The position numbers were made by a program, and so were the translations under genes. Shown piece after piece: positions 25,615-34,811 of a stretch of 64,000 nt of DNA. Positions within the stretch are counted from its first letter, which is position 1; every line of letters begins with the position of its first letter. This stretch comes from an uncultured Lachnospiraceae bacterium. GTDB lineage: Bacteria > Bacillota > Clostridia > Lachnospirales > Lachnospiraceae. The stretch covers positions 32,406 through 96,405 of the forward strand of contig CAJTKK010000015.1 of the NCBI GenBank assembly GCA_910576535.1, given 5' to 3'. Under the pieces are notes generated by a model. The model saw nothing but the letters and a program-made list of their open reading frames with translations, was not told the origin of the DNA and searched no databases.

Positions 25615-26715
25615 ATGAAAAGTAAAGAGACAAATAAATCAAGCGTACCCGGATTTTTTTCAAAGCTGGTGAGACGGCAGATTTTTATCCCGATAGCAGC
25701 GTTATTGCTTTTAGCTGTTTTTAATTTGATTACAGATCCATCATTTTATAAGATTACGTTAGGATACAACAGTGCAGGCAACCCGGTACTGTCCGGTTAT
25801 CTGATGACAATTCTGGACAGCGGCTCGGAACTTGCTATTCTGGCAATTGGAATGACATTAGTAACAGCGGCTACCGGGGGGCAGGACATCAGCGTAGGAG
25901 CTGCGATAGCCATCAGCGGCAGCGTGATACTCCGCGTGCTCTGCGGTACGAATTCACGGCCGGAAACATTGCAGGCTCCAATTATTGTGGCGTTTTTGGC
26001 AGCTTGTGTTGTGGCAATGCTTTTCGGAGCTTTTAATGGGGCATTAGTAGCTTATTTTAGAATACAGCCTATGGTAGCTACATTGATTCTATTTACTGCG
26101 GGGCGTTCTATTGCGGCGTGGATTAATAATAATGAACTGCCTATTATCAGTGAGCCTTCTTTTGGGTATTTCGGGGGATTTATTCCGGGGATACCGATTC
26201 CTACCCCATTTTTCATTGCGGTAGTCTGTATGATTGTTATTGCCCTTGTCCTGCGGTTTACCAATTTAGGGCTATATACCCAGGCGGTAGGCATTAATGA
26301 AAGCTCGTCCAGGCTAAACGGGCTGAACCCTGCGTTTATAAAATTCCTGACATTTGTCATTCTCGGTTTATGTGTTGCGGTTGCCGGATTAATTAAAGTA
26401 AGCCGGTTTTCCACTATCAATTATTCGGTCATTGCTAAGGACATAGAAATGGATGCCATTCTTGCAGTGGCATTGGGCGGAAACGCATTAAGCGGCGGAA
26501 AGTTTAACATGGCAGCATCCATACTCGGGGCGTATGTTATCCAGTTCCTGACAACAACATTATATAAATTTAATGTACAGTCAGATGCTCTTCCCGCTTA
26601 TAAGGCAGTTGTTGTAATTGTCCTGGTAGTCTTAAGCGCACCGATCGTAAGGGAATGGCTTTCCGGGGTATGGAAAAAAATAAGGCCGCAAGGGAATGGA
26701 AAGGAGGTCGCTTAA
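25615..26715 (+). CDS. Sugar ABC transporter permease (YtfT-like)
   Basis: A 366-residue integral membrane protein of the BPD_transp_2 (RbsC) family with about nine to ten hydrophobic segments. The conserved stretch LVTAATGGQDISVGAAIAISG marks the family, and GINESSSRLNGLNPAFIKF is the cytoplasmic coupling loop toward the ATPase. It pairs with the second permease, as YtfT does with YjfF in the galactofuranose importer. GGAGGTGAC before the ATG and a two-base gap after the ATPase gene show coupled translation. Confidence 0.9.
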   Translation: MKSKETNKSSVPGFFSKLVRRQIFIPIAALLLLAVFNLITDPSFYKITLGYNSAGNPVLSGYLMTILDSGSELAILAIGMTLVTAATGGQDISVGAAIAISGSVILRVLCGTNSRPETLQAPIIVAFLAACVVAMLFGAFNGALVAYFRIQPMVATLILFTAGRSIAAWINNNELPIISEPSFGYFGGFIPGIPIPTPFFIAVVCMIVIALVLRFTNLGLYTQAVGINESSSRLNGLNPAFIKFLTFVILGLCVAVAGLIKVSRFSTINYSVIAKDIEMDAILAVALGGNALSGGKFNMAASILGAYVIQFLTTTLYKFNVQSDALPAYKAVVVIVLVVLSAPIVREWLSGVWKKIRPQGNGKEVA

Positions 26716-26716
26716 T

Positions 26717-27787
26717 ATGGCATCATCTAATAAAACACCAAAAGCCAGCGGAGGGCTGGGCAGTAAAATGAAAAATATTACGGATACCAATCTGCTGTTA
26801 ACGATAACAGTTGTTGTATTTTTCGCTATGTATATTGGGGCGATGGTTTTCCAGGGAAAAGGTTTCTTAAAGCCCCAGACTTTTTTTAATATCCTGAATG
26901 CCCAGGCGGCGCTGATTATTACCGCTTGCGGGATGAGCCTTGTTATGATTACCGGCAGCATTGATATTTCTGTGGGCGGCGTGGTAGCTTTAGTCAGCAT
27001 GTGCTGTGCAGTTTACCTTGATTTCCATAACGGGAATGTATTTATGGCAGTTTTGATTTCTTTGTTGATCGGCCTGGCTTTTGGCGCAGTACAGGGTTTT
27101 CTGGTTGCCTACTTGGATATCCAGCCCTTTATTGTGAGCTTGGCAGGAATGTTTTTTGCACGGGGCATGACTACCATTGTCAATACAAACCCTTTCAATG
27201 TACAGAACGAAGCGTTTGTGGCTTTGAAAGAAACACGTGTGATAGTGCCTGGATTCGGTTCCGTGAATAAGCTGGGCAAATATGTGAATGCTTATGTAGA
27301 AATCGGTGTTATTGTAGCAATATTAATAGTCATCCTTCTTTTCTTCGTTCTAAGATGGACGAAGCTGGGACGGGGATTTTATGCGGTAGGCGGTAACAGC
27401 CAGAGTGCGTTAATGTTAGGGATTAATGTAAAAAGGACGAAATTCTTTGCTCATCTGATATGCGGGCTTTTGGCAGGGATTGGCGGATTCGTGTACTTTA
27501 TGCATGTCGGTTCCGGTTCGGCTTCCCATGCCAGCGGGATGGAAATGAATGCGATAGCCTCTTCCATTATAGGAGGCACGATGCTGACAGGCGGCGTGGG
27601 TAATATAATCGGTACTTTCTTCGGCGTGCTTTCCCTTAGCACAATACAGAATATTGTTTCTTCGGCAGGCTTAGACGATGCATGGTGGACCGGGATTACA
27701 ATTGCTGCAATGCTTTGTCTTTTCCTCGTTATCCAGAGTGTGGTAATGGCACGTAAGAAAAGAGCATTAAGGTCAAACCTGGAATAA
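26717..27787 (+). CDS. Sugar ABC transporter permease (YjfF-like)
   Basis: A 356-residue membrane protein of the same BPD_transp_2 family, with about nine hydrophobic helices. Markers are LVMITGSIDISVGGVVALVSM and the coupling loop GGNSQSALMLGINVKRTKFF. The start is ATG 26717, with AAGGAGGT upstream; it lies one base after the stop of the first permease. The heteromeric permease pair, the binding protein and the tandem ATPase together form a complete importer. The arabinose regulator nearby suggests arabinose in furanose form, but galactofuranose cannot be excluded. Confidence 0.9.
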   Translation: MASSNKTPKASGGLGSKMKNITDTNLLLTITVVVFFAMYIGAMVFQGKGFLKPQTFFNILNAQAALIITACGMSLVMITGSIDISVGGVVALVSMCCAVYLDFHNGNVFMAVLISLLIGLAFGAVQGFLVAYLDIQPFIVSLAGMFFARGMTTIVNTNPFNVQNEAFVALKETRVIVPGFGSVNKLGKYVNAYVEIGVIVAILIVILLFFVLRWTKLGRGFYAVGGNSQSALMLGINVKRTKFFAHLICGLLAGIGGFVYFMHVGSGSASHASGMEMNAIASSIIGGTMLTGGVGNIIGTFFGVLSLSTIQNIVSSAGLDDAWWTGITIAAMLCLFLVIQSVVMARKKRALRSNLE

Positions 27788-27951
27788 AGGAAACAACAGA
27801 CGGAAAATATAAGAAAAAATGGTGGCCGCCGGTATGTGCGGCTGCCTTTTGCTATACGCAGGGAAATAAGTCGTGATTGACAGCGTAAAGACAGTATGGT
27901 ATATACAATTATGAAATTCTTATTTAATATGAAGAGGAAAAGCGGAAGAAG

Positions 27952-29016
27952 ATGTGTTGGAAAAAAGCTTTGGCAATTGCCGTAATTTTTATCCTTTGTA
28001 TATTTCAGGCAGGCTGCAGTGGCGGTTTTCATGATAGAAATGAATCGGCGGGCCAAGAGGGGGCAGCAAATGATTATATCGTGGTTGGGTTTTCTCAGCT
28101 TGGGGCTGAATCGGACTGGAGAAACGAAAATACCGAGTCCATGAAGTCGTCCTTTACGGAAGAGAACGGATATACGTTGATTTTTGAAGATGGACAGCAG
28201 AAGCAGGCAAATCAGATCAGGGCTATCCGGATGTTTATCCAGCAGGAGGTTGATTATATAGTTCTTGCGCCGGTGATGGAGACAGGGTGGGATACTGTTC
28301 TTCAGGAGGCGAAGGATGCGGGGATCCCGGTAATTATTGTAGACCGGAAAGTGGATGTTTCGGACGAGGGATTATTTACTTGCTGGGTTGGCTCGGATTT
28401 TGAACTGGAAGGGAAAAAGGCGGCGGAATGGCTGAACCAATACGCTACGGAGAAAGGGATAGAGTCCGGCGACATTCATGTAGTAAATATACAAGGAACG
28501 AAAGGATCTTCTGCCCAGATCGGGCGCACCAAAGGGCTGGCAGATGCAGCAAGGGCTAACGGCTGGGATCTGATGGCAGAGGTGATCGGCGATTTCACGC
28601 GGGCAAAAGGAAAAGAAGTGGTGGAATCCCTTTTAAAGCAATATAATAACATTAATGTGGTTTATTGCGAAAATGACAATGAGGCTTTTGGGGCGATAGA
28701 GGCGATAGAGGAGGCTGGCAGGAAAGCCGGTTCCAATATTGCAGGCGGTGAAATCATGGTGATCTCTTTCGATGGCGTGAATGAGGAGGCCATCCAGTAT
28801 ATGCTGGATGGTAAGATTATATGCATTGCAGAGTGTAATCCCCTGCATGGCCCCCGCGTCCAAGCGATCATTGAATTGCTGGAAAAGGGTGGGACGCCGG
28901 AAAAATGGCAGTATGTGGATGAGGAAATTTACAGCGTTGATGAAACCGTAAAAAGATTGACAATTGAGGGAGCGGATTATGAGGTGACTATTTTAAGGCA
29001 GAAGGATAAAAAATAA
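27952..29016 (+). CDS. Second sugar-binding lipoprotein (YtfQ-like)
   Basis: A 354-residue lipoprotein of the same binding-protein family as the first gene of the operon. The signal peptide ends in FQAGC (Cys about residue 22). The domain carries VGFSQLGAESDWRNENTESM, VDYIVLAPVMETGWDTVLQEAKDAGIPVIIVDR and YCENDNEAFGAIEAIEEAG. It lacks the Ala-Pro-Glu tether of its paralogue. Having two binding proteins with one importer suggests either different sugar specificity or a sensing role for one, perhaps with the YesM-like kinase. It precedes the transketolase genes and may belong to the same transcript. Confidence 0.87.
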   Translation: MCWKKALAIAVIFILCIFQAGCSGGFHDRNESAGQEGAANDYIVVGFSQLGAESDWRNENTESMKSSFTEENGYTLIFEDGQQKQANQIRAIRMFIQQEVDYIVLAPVMETGWDTVLQEAKDAGIPVIIVDRKVDVSDEGLFTCWVGSDFELEGKKAAEWLNQYATEKGIESGDIHVVNIQGTKGSSAQIGRTKGLADAARANGWDLMAEVIGDFTRAKGKEVVESLLKQYNNINVVYCENDNEAFGAIEAIEEAGRKAGSNIAGGEIMVISFDGVNEEAIQYMLDGKIICIAECNPLHGPRVQAIIELLEKGGTPEKWQYVDEEIYSVDETVKRLTIEGADYEVTILRQKDKK

Positions 29017-29105
29017 TAGGCGGCTGCATAAATCTAAGCGGCGGGAATATTTGGCAGGAGTCTTAGCTTTGTAAGAGCCAGAAAAGAAAGGAGCATGATA
29101 ATAAA

Positions 29106-29933
29106 ATGACAAATCAGGAATTGCAGAAAAAAGCGAATGAGGTGCGGAAAGGGATTGTAACATCAGTACATAGCGCAAAAGCTGGGCATCCCGGCGGTTC
29201 TTTGTCGGCAGCGGATATTTTTACTTATTTGTATTTTGAAGAGATGAATATAGATCCTGAAAACCCAAAGATGGAGGATAGGGATCGTTTTGTTTTATCC
29301 AAAGGGCATACGGCTCCCGGGTTATATTCCGCGTTAGCAAACCGCGGGTATTTTCCGGTGGAAGATTTGAAAACATTGCGTAAAATCGGTTCTTATCTGC
29401 AGGGTCATCCTGATATGAAGCATATTCCGGGCGTGGATATGTCCAGCGGTTCCCTGGGGCAGGGGATTTCCGCTGCGGCAGGGATGGCTTTGAGCGGGAA
29501 GATGAGAGAAAAAGATTACCGCGTATATACCCTTTTAGGGGACGGAGAGATTCAGGAAGGCCAGGTCTGGGAAGCAGCCATGTTTGCCGGGCATAGAAAA
29601 CTGGATAATCTTGTTGTGATTGTGGACAATAACGGGCTGCAGATTGACGGTAAAATAGACGATGTATGTTCCCCTTATCCAATTGATGAAAAGTTTGCGG
29701 CATTTAATTTCCATGTAGTTCATGCAGATGCCCATGATTTTGATGATTTGAGGAAGGCATTTACGGAAGCGCGGAAAACGAAAGGAATGCCGACTGCAAT
29801 TATAGCCCACAGTTTAAAGGGCAAAGGGGTATCCTTTATGGAAGGGCAGGCAGCTTGGCATGGAACAGCGCCGAATGATGAACAGTACGCGGTGGCAATG
29901 GCGGATTTGGAAAGGATTGGTGAAAGTTTATGA
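29106..29933 (+). CDS. Transketolase, N-terminal subunit
   Basis: A 275-residue thiamine-diphosphate-binding half of transketolase, which moves two-carbon units between pentose and other sugar phosphates. Markers are SAKAGHPGGSLSAADIFTYLYF and the ThDP/Mg2+ motif GDGEIQEGQVWEAAMFAGHRKLDNLVVIVDNN (split in the sequence around residue 150). Clostridia often encode the enzyme as two genes; this one stops where the pyrimidine-binding domain should begin. It overlaps the next gene by four bases (ATGA), so the two are coupled. It should process xylulose-5-phosphate from the arabinose route. Confidence 0.93.
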   Translation: MTNQELQKKANEVRKGIVTSVHSAKAGHPGGSLSAADIFTYLYFEEMNIDPENPKMEDRDRFVLSKGHTAPGLYSALANRGYFPVEDLKTLRKIGSYLQGHPDMKHIPGVDMSSGSLGQGISAAAGMALSGKMREKDYRVYTLLGDGEIQEGQVWEAAMFAGHRKLDNLVVIVDNNGLQIDGKIDDVCSPYPIDEKFAAFNFHVVHADAHDFDDLRKAFTEARKTKGMPTAIIAHSLKGKGVSFMEGQAAWHGTAPNDEQYAVAMADLERIGESL

Positions 29934-30877
29934 GCGGTGAAGGGAAAAAAATAGCTACAAGGGAAAGCTATGGCAATGCTTTAGTGGAAATGGGGGCAAA
30001 GTACCCGAATCTGGTAGTGCTGGATGCTGACCTGGCAGCAGCAACAAAGACGGGGGTATTTAAGAAAGCATATCCGGAAAGACATATTGACTGCGGTATT
30101 GCGGAATGCAATATGGTAGGCATAGCGGCAGGGCTTGCCGCTACAGGGATGATTCCTTTTGTCAGTTCCTTTGCAATGTTTGCTGCAGGGCGTGCTTTTG
30201 AACAGGTGCGGAATTCGGTGGGGTATCCTCATTTGAATGTAAAAATTGGGGCAACCCATGCCGGCATTACGGTTGGCGAGGACGGAGCTTCCCATCAATG
30301 CAATGAAGACATTGCTTTGATGCGGACAATTCCCGGGATGGTAGTTATGTGCCCGGCAGATGATGTGGAAGCAAAAGCGGCAGTGAGGGCTGCGGCAGAG
30401 TATGAAGGCCCGGTATATCTCCGTTTTGGGCGTGCAGCCTGCCCAGTCATCAATGACAGACCGGATTATAAATTCGAGATAGGTAAGGGAGAGATACTAA
30501 GGGAAGGAACGGATGTAACAATTGTCGCTACGGGCATCTGTGTCGGAAATGCGTTGGAAGCGGCTGAAAAACTGGCGCAGGACGGCATTAGCGCGGAAGT
30601 GATTAATATATGTACGATTAAGCCGTTAGACGAAGAACTAGTGGCGGCATCAGCAAAGAAAACGGGGAAAGTGGTAACGGCAGAAGAACACTCCGTAATA
30701 GGCGGTCTGGGAAGTGCGGTATGTGACGCATTATGCAAATCCAACCCGGTACCGGTATGTAAGATCGGTATGCAGGACGTATTCGGGGAGTCCGGTTCCG
30801 CAGCGGCATTGGTAGAAAAGTACGGGCTGGATGATGCAGGGATTTATCGGACAGTAAAAGAGTATGTAGGAAAGTGA
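29930..30877 (+). CDS. Transketolase, C-terminal subunit
   Basis: A 315-residue subunit with the pyrimidine-binding domain (about residues 1-175; CGIAECNMVGIAAGLAATG with the catalytic Glu, and HAGITVGEDGASHQ) and the C-terminal regulatory transketolase domain (VVTAEEHSVIGGLGSAV). It completes the enzyme begun by the previous gene. The ATGA overlap with that gene ensures equal synthesis. Rpe starts nine bases after its stop, so the three pentose-phosphate genes form one unit. Confidence 0.93.
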   Translation: MSGEGKKIATRESYGNALVEMGAKYPNLVVLDADLAAATKTGVFKKAYPERHIDCGIAECNMVGIAAGLAATGMIPFVSSFAMFAAGRAFEQVRNSVGYPHLNVKIGATHAGITVGEDGASHQCNEDIALMRTIPGMVVMCPADDVEAKAAVRAAAEYEGPVYLRFGRAACPVINDRPDYKFEIGKGEILREGTDVTIVATGICVGNALEAAEKLAQDGISAEVINICTIKPLDEELVAASAKKTGKVVTAEEHSVIGGLGSAVCDALCKSNPVPVCKIGMQDVFGESGSAAALVEKYGLDDAGIYRTVKEYVGK

Positions 30878-30885
30878 GATAAAAA

Positions 30886-31548
30886 ATGTTGATTTTATCA
30901 CCCTCTATTCTGGCGGCAGATTTTTCCGTTTTAGGGAAACAAATAAAAGAAGTGGAAGCAGCCGGGGCGCAATATCTTCATATTGATGTAATGGACGGTT
31001 GTTTTGTTCCTTCTATTTCCTTTGGTATGCCAGTGATTTCATCCATCCGTAAGATAACGGGTATGATATTCGATGTGCATCTGATGATTGAAGAACCTGA
31101 ACGGTATCTGGAAGAATTTGCTGCAGCCGGGGCGGATATTATCACATTCCATCTGGAGGCTTCAAGAAAGCCGGATGACGTCATCCGTAAGATACATGGC
31201 TTGAATAAAAAAGCGGGGGTGTCCGTGAAGCCGGCCACCCCCATCATGGAAATGATCCCATATGCGGATCTGATGGACATGCTTCTCGTAATGACCGTAG
31301 AACCGGGATTTGGAGGGCAGAGCTATATTCCGGAGTCTACGGGACGGATCCGGGAAGCGCGCAGGATTTTTGATGAGCGGGGTCTTGCAAAGGATATTCA
31401 GGTTGACGGCGGGATTACGGCAGATAATGTACACGTGGCTTTGGAAGCGGGCGCAAATGTGATTGTGGCCGGGAGCGCGGTTTTTAAAGGCGATATAGGA
31501 CGCAATATATGTAAAATGCAGAAGGCTTTTTTGGATTTTAAACGGTAG
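30886..31548 (+). CDS. rpe: Ribulose-phosphate 3-epimerase
   Basis: A 220-residue TIM-barrel enzyme that interconverts D-ribulose 5-phosphate and D-xylulose 5-phosphate. Full family signature: SPSILAADFSVLG at the start, LHIDVMDGCFVPSISFG, VHLMIEEPERY, VMTVEPGFGGQSYIP and QVDGGITADN, with the metal-binding His and Asp residues present. It is the last gene of the importer and pentose-phosphate block and links arabinose-derived xylulose 5-phosphate to ribulose/ribose 5-phosphate for the transketolase next door. Confidence 0.95.
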   Translation: MLILSPSILAADFSVLGKQIKEVEAAGAQYLHIDVMDGCFVPSISFGMPVISSIRKITGMIFDVHLMIEEPERYLEEFAAAGADIITFHLEASRKPDDVIRKIHGLNKKAGVSVKPATPIMEMIPYADLMDMLLVMTVEPGFGGQSYIPESTGRIREARRIFDERGLAKDIQVDGGITADNVHVALEAGANVIVAGSAVFKGDIGRNICKMQKAFLDFKR

Positions 31549-31622
31549 ATGGGAACCCTGTTTTTTCCGGTCATGGGAAAGGCAGGGATTTGTCAATTTA
31601 TGAATTGGTAAGGTGAATGCGG

Positions 31623-32501
31623 ATGATATATAAAAAGATGGGAAGAAACGACCGGTGCTGGTGCGGGAGCGGAAGAAAATATAAGGTTTGCCATGAGGCT
31701 TTTGATGATAAGGTATTGGGGTTTGGAATGAAAGGCCATATGATTCCTGACAGGGACATGCTGAAATCAAAGGAGCAGATAGAAGGGATCCGGGAAAGCA
31801 GCAAGGTCAATATTGCAGTGCTGGATTATGTGGCAGCGCATATCAGGGAAGGGATGACAACGGAAGAGATTGACAAAATGGTGTATGAAGAGACAGTCCG
31901 TATGGGGGGGATTCCGGCGCCGCTTCATTTTGACGGTTATCCGAAAAGCGTATGCACTTCCGTAAATGAACAGGTGTGTCATGGAATTCCTTCGGAAGAC
32001 GTGGTATTAAGATGCGGGGATATTGTGAATGTGGATGCGTCTACCATATATAAAGGATATTTTTCGGATTCTTCCCGGATGTTCTGTATTGGGGAGGTAT
32101 CTGATGAGGCGGCGCGGCTGGTACGTGTGGCGAAGGAATGTATGGAAAAGGGGATTGAGCAAGTAAAGCCCTGGAATTTTCTTGGGGATATGGCAGAAGC
32201 GGTACATAACCATGCCCTTGCCAACGGATGCAGCGTTGTAAGGGATATTGGGGGGCATGGGATTGGCCTGGAATTCCATGAAGATCCTTTTGTCAGCTAT
32301 GTGACAAAAAAAGGTACGGAAATGCTGATGGCGCCGGGGATGGTGTTTACCATTGAACCGATGGTGAACCTGGGTACGGACGAAATCTATATTGATGATG
32401 GAAACGGATGGACGGCTTATACAGAAGATGGGAAATTGTCCGCCCAATGGGAGGTAACGGTGGCAGTTACGGAAGACGGGCATGAAATATTGACATATTG
32501 A
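31623..32501 (+). CDS. map: Methionine aminopeptidase with N-terminal SEC-C zinc motif
   Basis: Removes the initiator methionine from nascent proteins. The first 25 residues are a SEC-C zinc-binding motif (NDRCWCGSGRKYKVCH), which probably helps ribosome or protein contact. The pita-bread metalloprotease domain follows, with metal ligands in VNVDASTIYKGYFSDSS, GGHGIGLEFHEDP and VFTIEPMVN. The 292 residues are longer than the simple type I form because of the SEC-C part and an inserted linker. ATG 31623 is preferred, with AAGGTG seven bases upstream. Upstream is the pentose block on the same strand. Confidence 0.92.
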   Translation: MIYKKMGRNDRCWCGSGRKYKVCHEAFDDKVLGFGMKGHMIPDRDMLKSKEQIEGIRESSKVNIAVLDYVAAHIREGMTTEEIDKMVYEETVRMGGIPAPLHFDGYPKSVCTSVNEQVCHGIPSEDVVLRCGDIVNVDASTIYKGYFSDSSRMFCIGEVSDEAARLVRVAKECMEKGIEQVKPWNFLGDMAEAVHNHALANGCSVVRDIGGHGIGLEFHEDPFVSYVTKKGTEMLMAPGMVFTIEPMVNLGTDEIYIDDGNGWTAYTEDGKLSAQWEVTVAVTEDGHEILTY

Positions 32502-32531
32502 CACCTTAATTTCTTTGTGATAGTCTACCTT

Positions 32532-32570
32532 CAGCGGGCAAGGAAAAATACGGTTTTGCTGCCGCTGTTT
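32532..32570 (+). terminator. Weak hairpin after map
   Basis: CAGCGGGCA (32532-32540) pairs with TGCCGCTG (32560-32567), leaving one bulged G, and TTT follows. It fits a weak terminator between map and metG. Confidence 0.4.
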
Positions 32571-32616
32571 AGCGTGCATCCTGCTTATGGATATAAAGAT
32601 GGAAGGAGAATGGAAA

Positions 32617-34605
32617 ATGGGTAAAGGGAAATATTATATCACCACGGCGATTGCTTATACATCCGGCAAACCGCATATTGGAAACAGCTATGAAATTGTG
32701 CTGGCTGACAGTATTGCCAGGTTTAAAAGAAAAGACGGTTATGACGTTTTTTTCCAGACCGGGACGGATGAGCATGGACAGAAAATCGAACTGAAGGCGC
32801 AGGAGAGCGGTGTTACCCCGAAAGAATACGTGGATAACATTGCAGGCATGATAAAGAAGCTGTGGAACCTGATGGATACTTCCTATGATAATTTTGTCCG
32901 CACCACGGATGAACCCCATGAGAAGCAGGTACAGAAAATTTTCAGGAAACTTTATGAGCAAGGTGATATTTATAAAGGGTCTTATGAAGGACTGTACTGC
33001 ACCCCCTGCGAATCTTTTTGGACAGAATCCCAACTGGTAGACGGAAAATGCCCTGACTGCGGGCGGGAAGTAAAGCCGGCAGAGGAAGAAGCTTATTTCT
33101 TTAAAATGAGTAAATATGCAGACCGTTTGATTGAACATATCAATACCCATCCGGAATTCATACAGCCGGTATCCCGTAAAAATGAAATGATGAACAATTT
33201 CCTTCTGCCTGGCCTTCAGGATTTGTGCGTATCCAGGACTTCATTTAAATGGGGGGTTCCGGTGGATTTTGATGACAAGCATGTGGTATATGTATGGCTG
33301 GATGCATTGACCAATTATATTACCGGAATCGGATATGAATGCGGCGGGGAAAGCAGCGGGCAATATAAAAAACTGTGGCCAGCGGATCTGCACTTGATCG
33401 GGAAGGATATTATACGGTTTCACACCATTTATTGGCCTATTTTCTTAATGGCATTGGGGGAACCTTTACCGAAGCAGATTTTTGGGCATCCCTGGCTTTT
33501 GCAGGGTGACGGGAAGATGAGCAAATCCAAGGGAAATGTATTGTATGCGGATGACCTGGTGGATTTTTTTGGCGTGGATGCTGTCCGTTATTTTGTTCTG
33601 CATGAAATGCCGTTTGAGAATGACGGCGTGATTTCCTGGGAACTGATGGTAGAACGGCTTAATTCAGATCTGGCGAATACTTTGGGTAATCTGGTTAACA
33701 GAACCATTTCCATGAGTAATAAATATTTTGGCGGGATCGTCTGCGACAAAGAAGTGATGGATGTTATGGATGCAGATTTAAAAACCTTGTCAACGTCAAC
33801 CTATCATAAAGTGTTGAACAAAATGGAAGATTTGCGGGTGGCGGATGCGATAACGGAAATTTTTACGCTGTTTAAACGCTGCAATAAATATATTGATGAA
33901 ACAGAGCCATGGGTTCTTGCCAAAGATGATACAAAGAAAGACAGGCTTGCTACAGTGCTCTATAATCTGACGGAAGGGATTATGATGGGAGCATCCTTGC
34001 TGGAGCCTTTTATGCCGGCCACTGCGGAAAAAATAGCTGCTCAGTTTGACGTGCCGCTATATGCGTTTGAAGATTTGGGTGAGTTTGGAAAATATCCGTC
34101 CGGCAATAAAGTGACTGAAAAACCGGAGATTCTATTTGCGCGTTTGGATATGAAAGAAGTGCTGGAAAAAGCGGAAAGACTTTTTGATGCCAGGAAAGCA
34201 GAGGCAGGACAAGACGGCAATGAAAAAGACGCTGCATTGCCGGAGGCGGCCGGAGATGTGATTGATATAGAAGCCAAACCGGAAATTACCTACGATGAGT
34301 TTGCAAAAATGCAGTTCCAGGTGGGAGAAATCATTGCATGTGAAGAAGTGCCCAAATCAAAGAAACTGCTTTGCTCCAAGGTGCGTATCGGCAGCCAGGT
34401 AAAACAGATCGTATCCGGTATCAAGCAGTATTACAAAGCAGAAGAAATGATAGGGAAAAAGGTAATGGTACTGGTGAACTTGAAGCCTGCAACATTAGCG
34501 GGCGTATTATCCGAAGGAATGCTGCTTTGCGCTGAGGATGCACATGGGGGGCTTTCGCTTGTGGTTCCGGAGAAGCAGATGCCGTCCGGCGCTGAGATCT
34601 GTTAA
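32617..34605 (+). CDS. metG: Methionyl-tRNA synthetase
   Basis: Charges tRNA-Met with methionine. The 662 residues carry the class I signature PHIGNSYE (HIGH) near residue 18, a zinc finger with CTPCESFW and CPDCG around residue 130-150, and KMSKSKGN near residue 300. The anticodon-binding helical domain follows. The C-terminal 110 residues (from MQFQVGEIIACEEV) form a Trbp111-type tRNA-binding dimerisation domain. ATG 32617 is preferred over ATG 32587 because AAGGAG lies eight bases before it. No T-box leader was visible upstream. Confidence 0.96.
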   Translation: MGKGKYYITTAIAYTSGKPHIGNSYEIVLADSIARFKRKDGYDVFFQTGTDEHGQKIELKAQESGVTPKEYVDNIAGMIKKLWNLMDTSYDNFVRTTDEPHEKQVQKIFRKLYEQGDIYKGSYEGLYCTPCESFWTESQLVDGKCPDCGREVKPAEEEAYFFKMSKYADRLIEHINTHPEFIQPVSRKNEMMNNFLLPGLQDLCVSRTSFKWGVPVDFDDKHVVYVWLDALTNYITGIGYECGGESSGQYKKLWPADLHLIGKDIIRFHTIYWPIFLMALGEPLPKQIFGHPWLLQGDGKMSKSKGNVLYADDLVDFFGVDAVRYFVLHEMPFENDGVISWELMVERLNSDLANTLGNLVNRTISMSNKYFGGIVCDKEVMDVMDADLKTLSTSTYHKVLNKMEDLRVADAITEIFTLFKRCNKYIDETEPWVLAKDDTKKDRLATVLYNLTEGIMMGASLLEPFMPATAEKIAAQFDVPLYAFEDLGEFGKYPSGNKVTEKPEILFARLDMKEVLEKAERLFDARKAEAGQDGNEKDAALPEAAGDVIDIEAKPEITYDEFAKMQFQVGEIIACEEVPKSKKLLCSKVRIGSQVKQIVSGIKQYYKAEEMIGKKVMVLVNLKPATLAGVLSEGMLLCAEDAHGGLSLVVPEKQMPSGAEIC

Positions 34606-34679
34606 GTTCTGTTTATGATAAATAACATTTTCATGAAATTACTATTAAAATATTATAATCGGCAATTTTATGGTGTATA

Positions 34680-34722
34680 ATGGATTCATGGCATGGCGGG
34701 AGCCTTGCCATGAATCCATTTT
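34680..34722 (+). terminator. Terminator after metG
   Basis: Perfect 14-bp arms 34680-34693 and 34706-34719 surround a 12-base loop, with TTT at 34719-34722. It lies 75 bases after the metG stop and before the hydrolase gene. Confidence 0.7.
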
Positions 34723-34811
34723 CGGCTATAGGAAATGATCCGGCGGTCTTCCTATAATGGAAAAGCTTCAAAAGGGCTGTGAATGGGATGCATAGAATGG
34801 GAGGAAAGCTT

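Noticed and set aside
32502..32616. T-box leader before metG
   Set aside because: No specifier stem, no T-box core (TGG-type) sequence and too short. Only a weak hairpin is visible.
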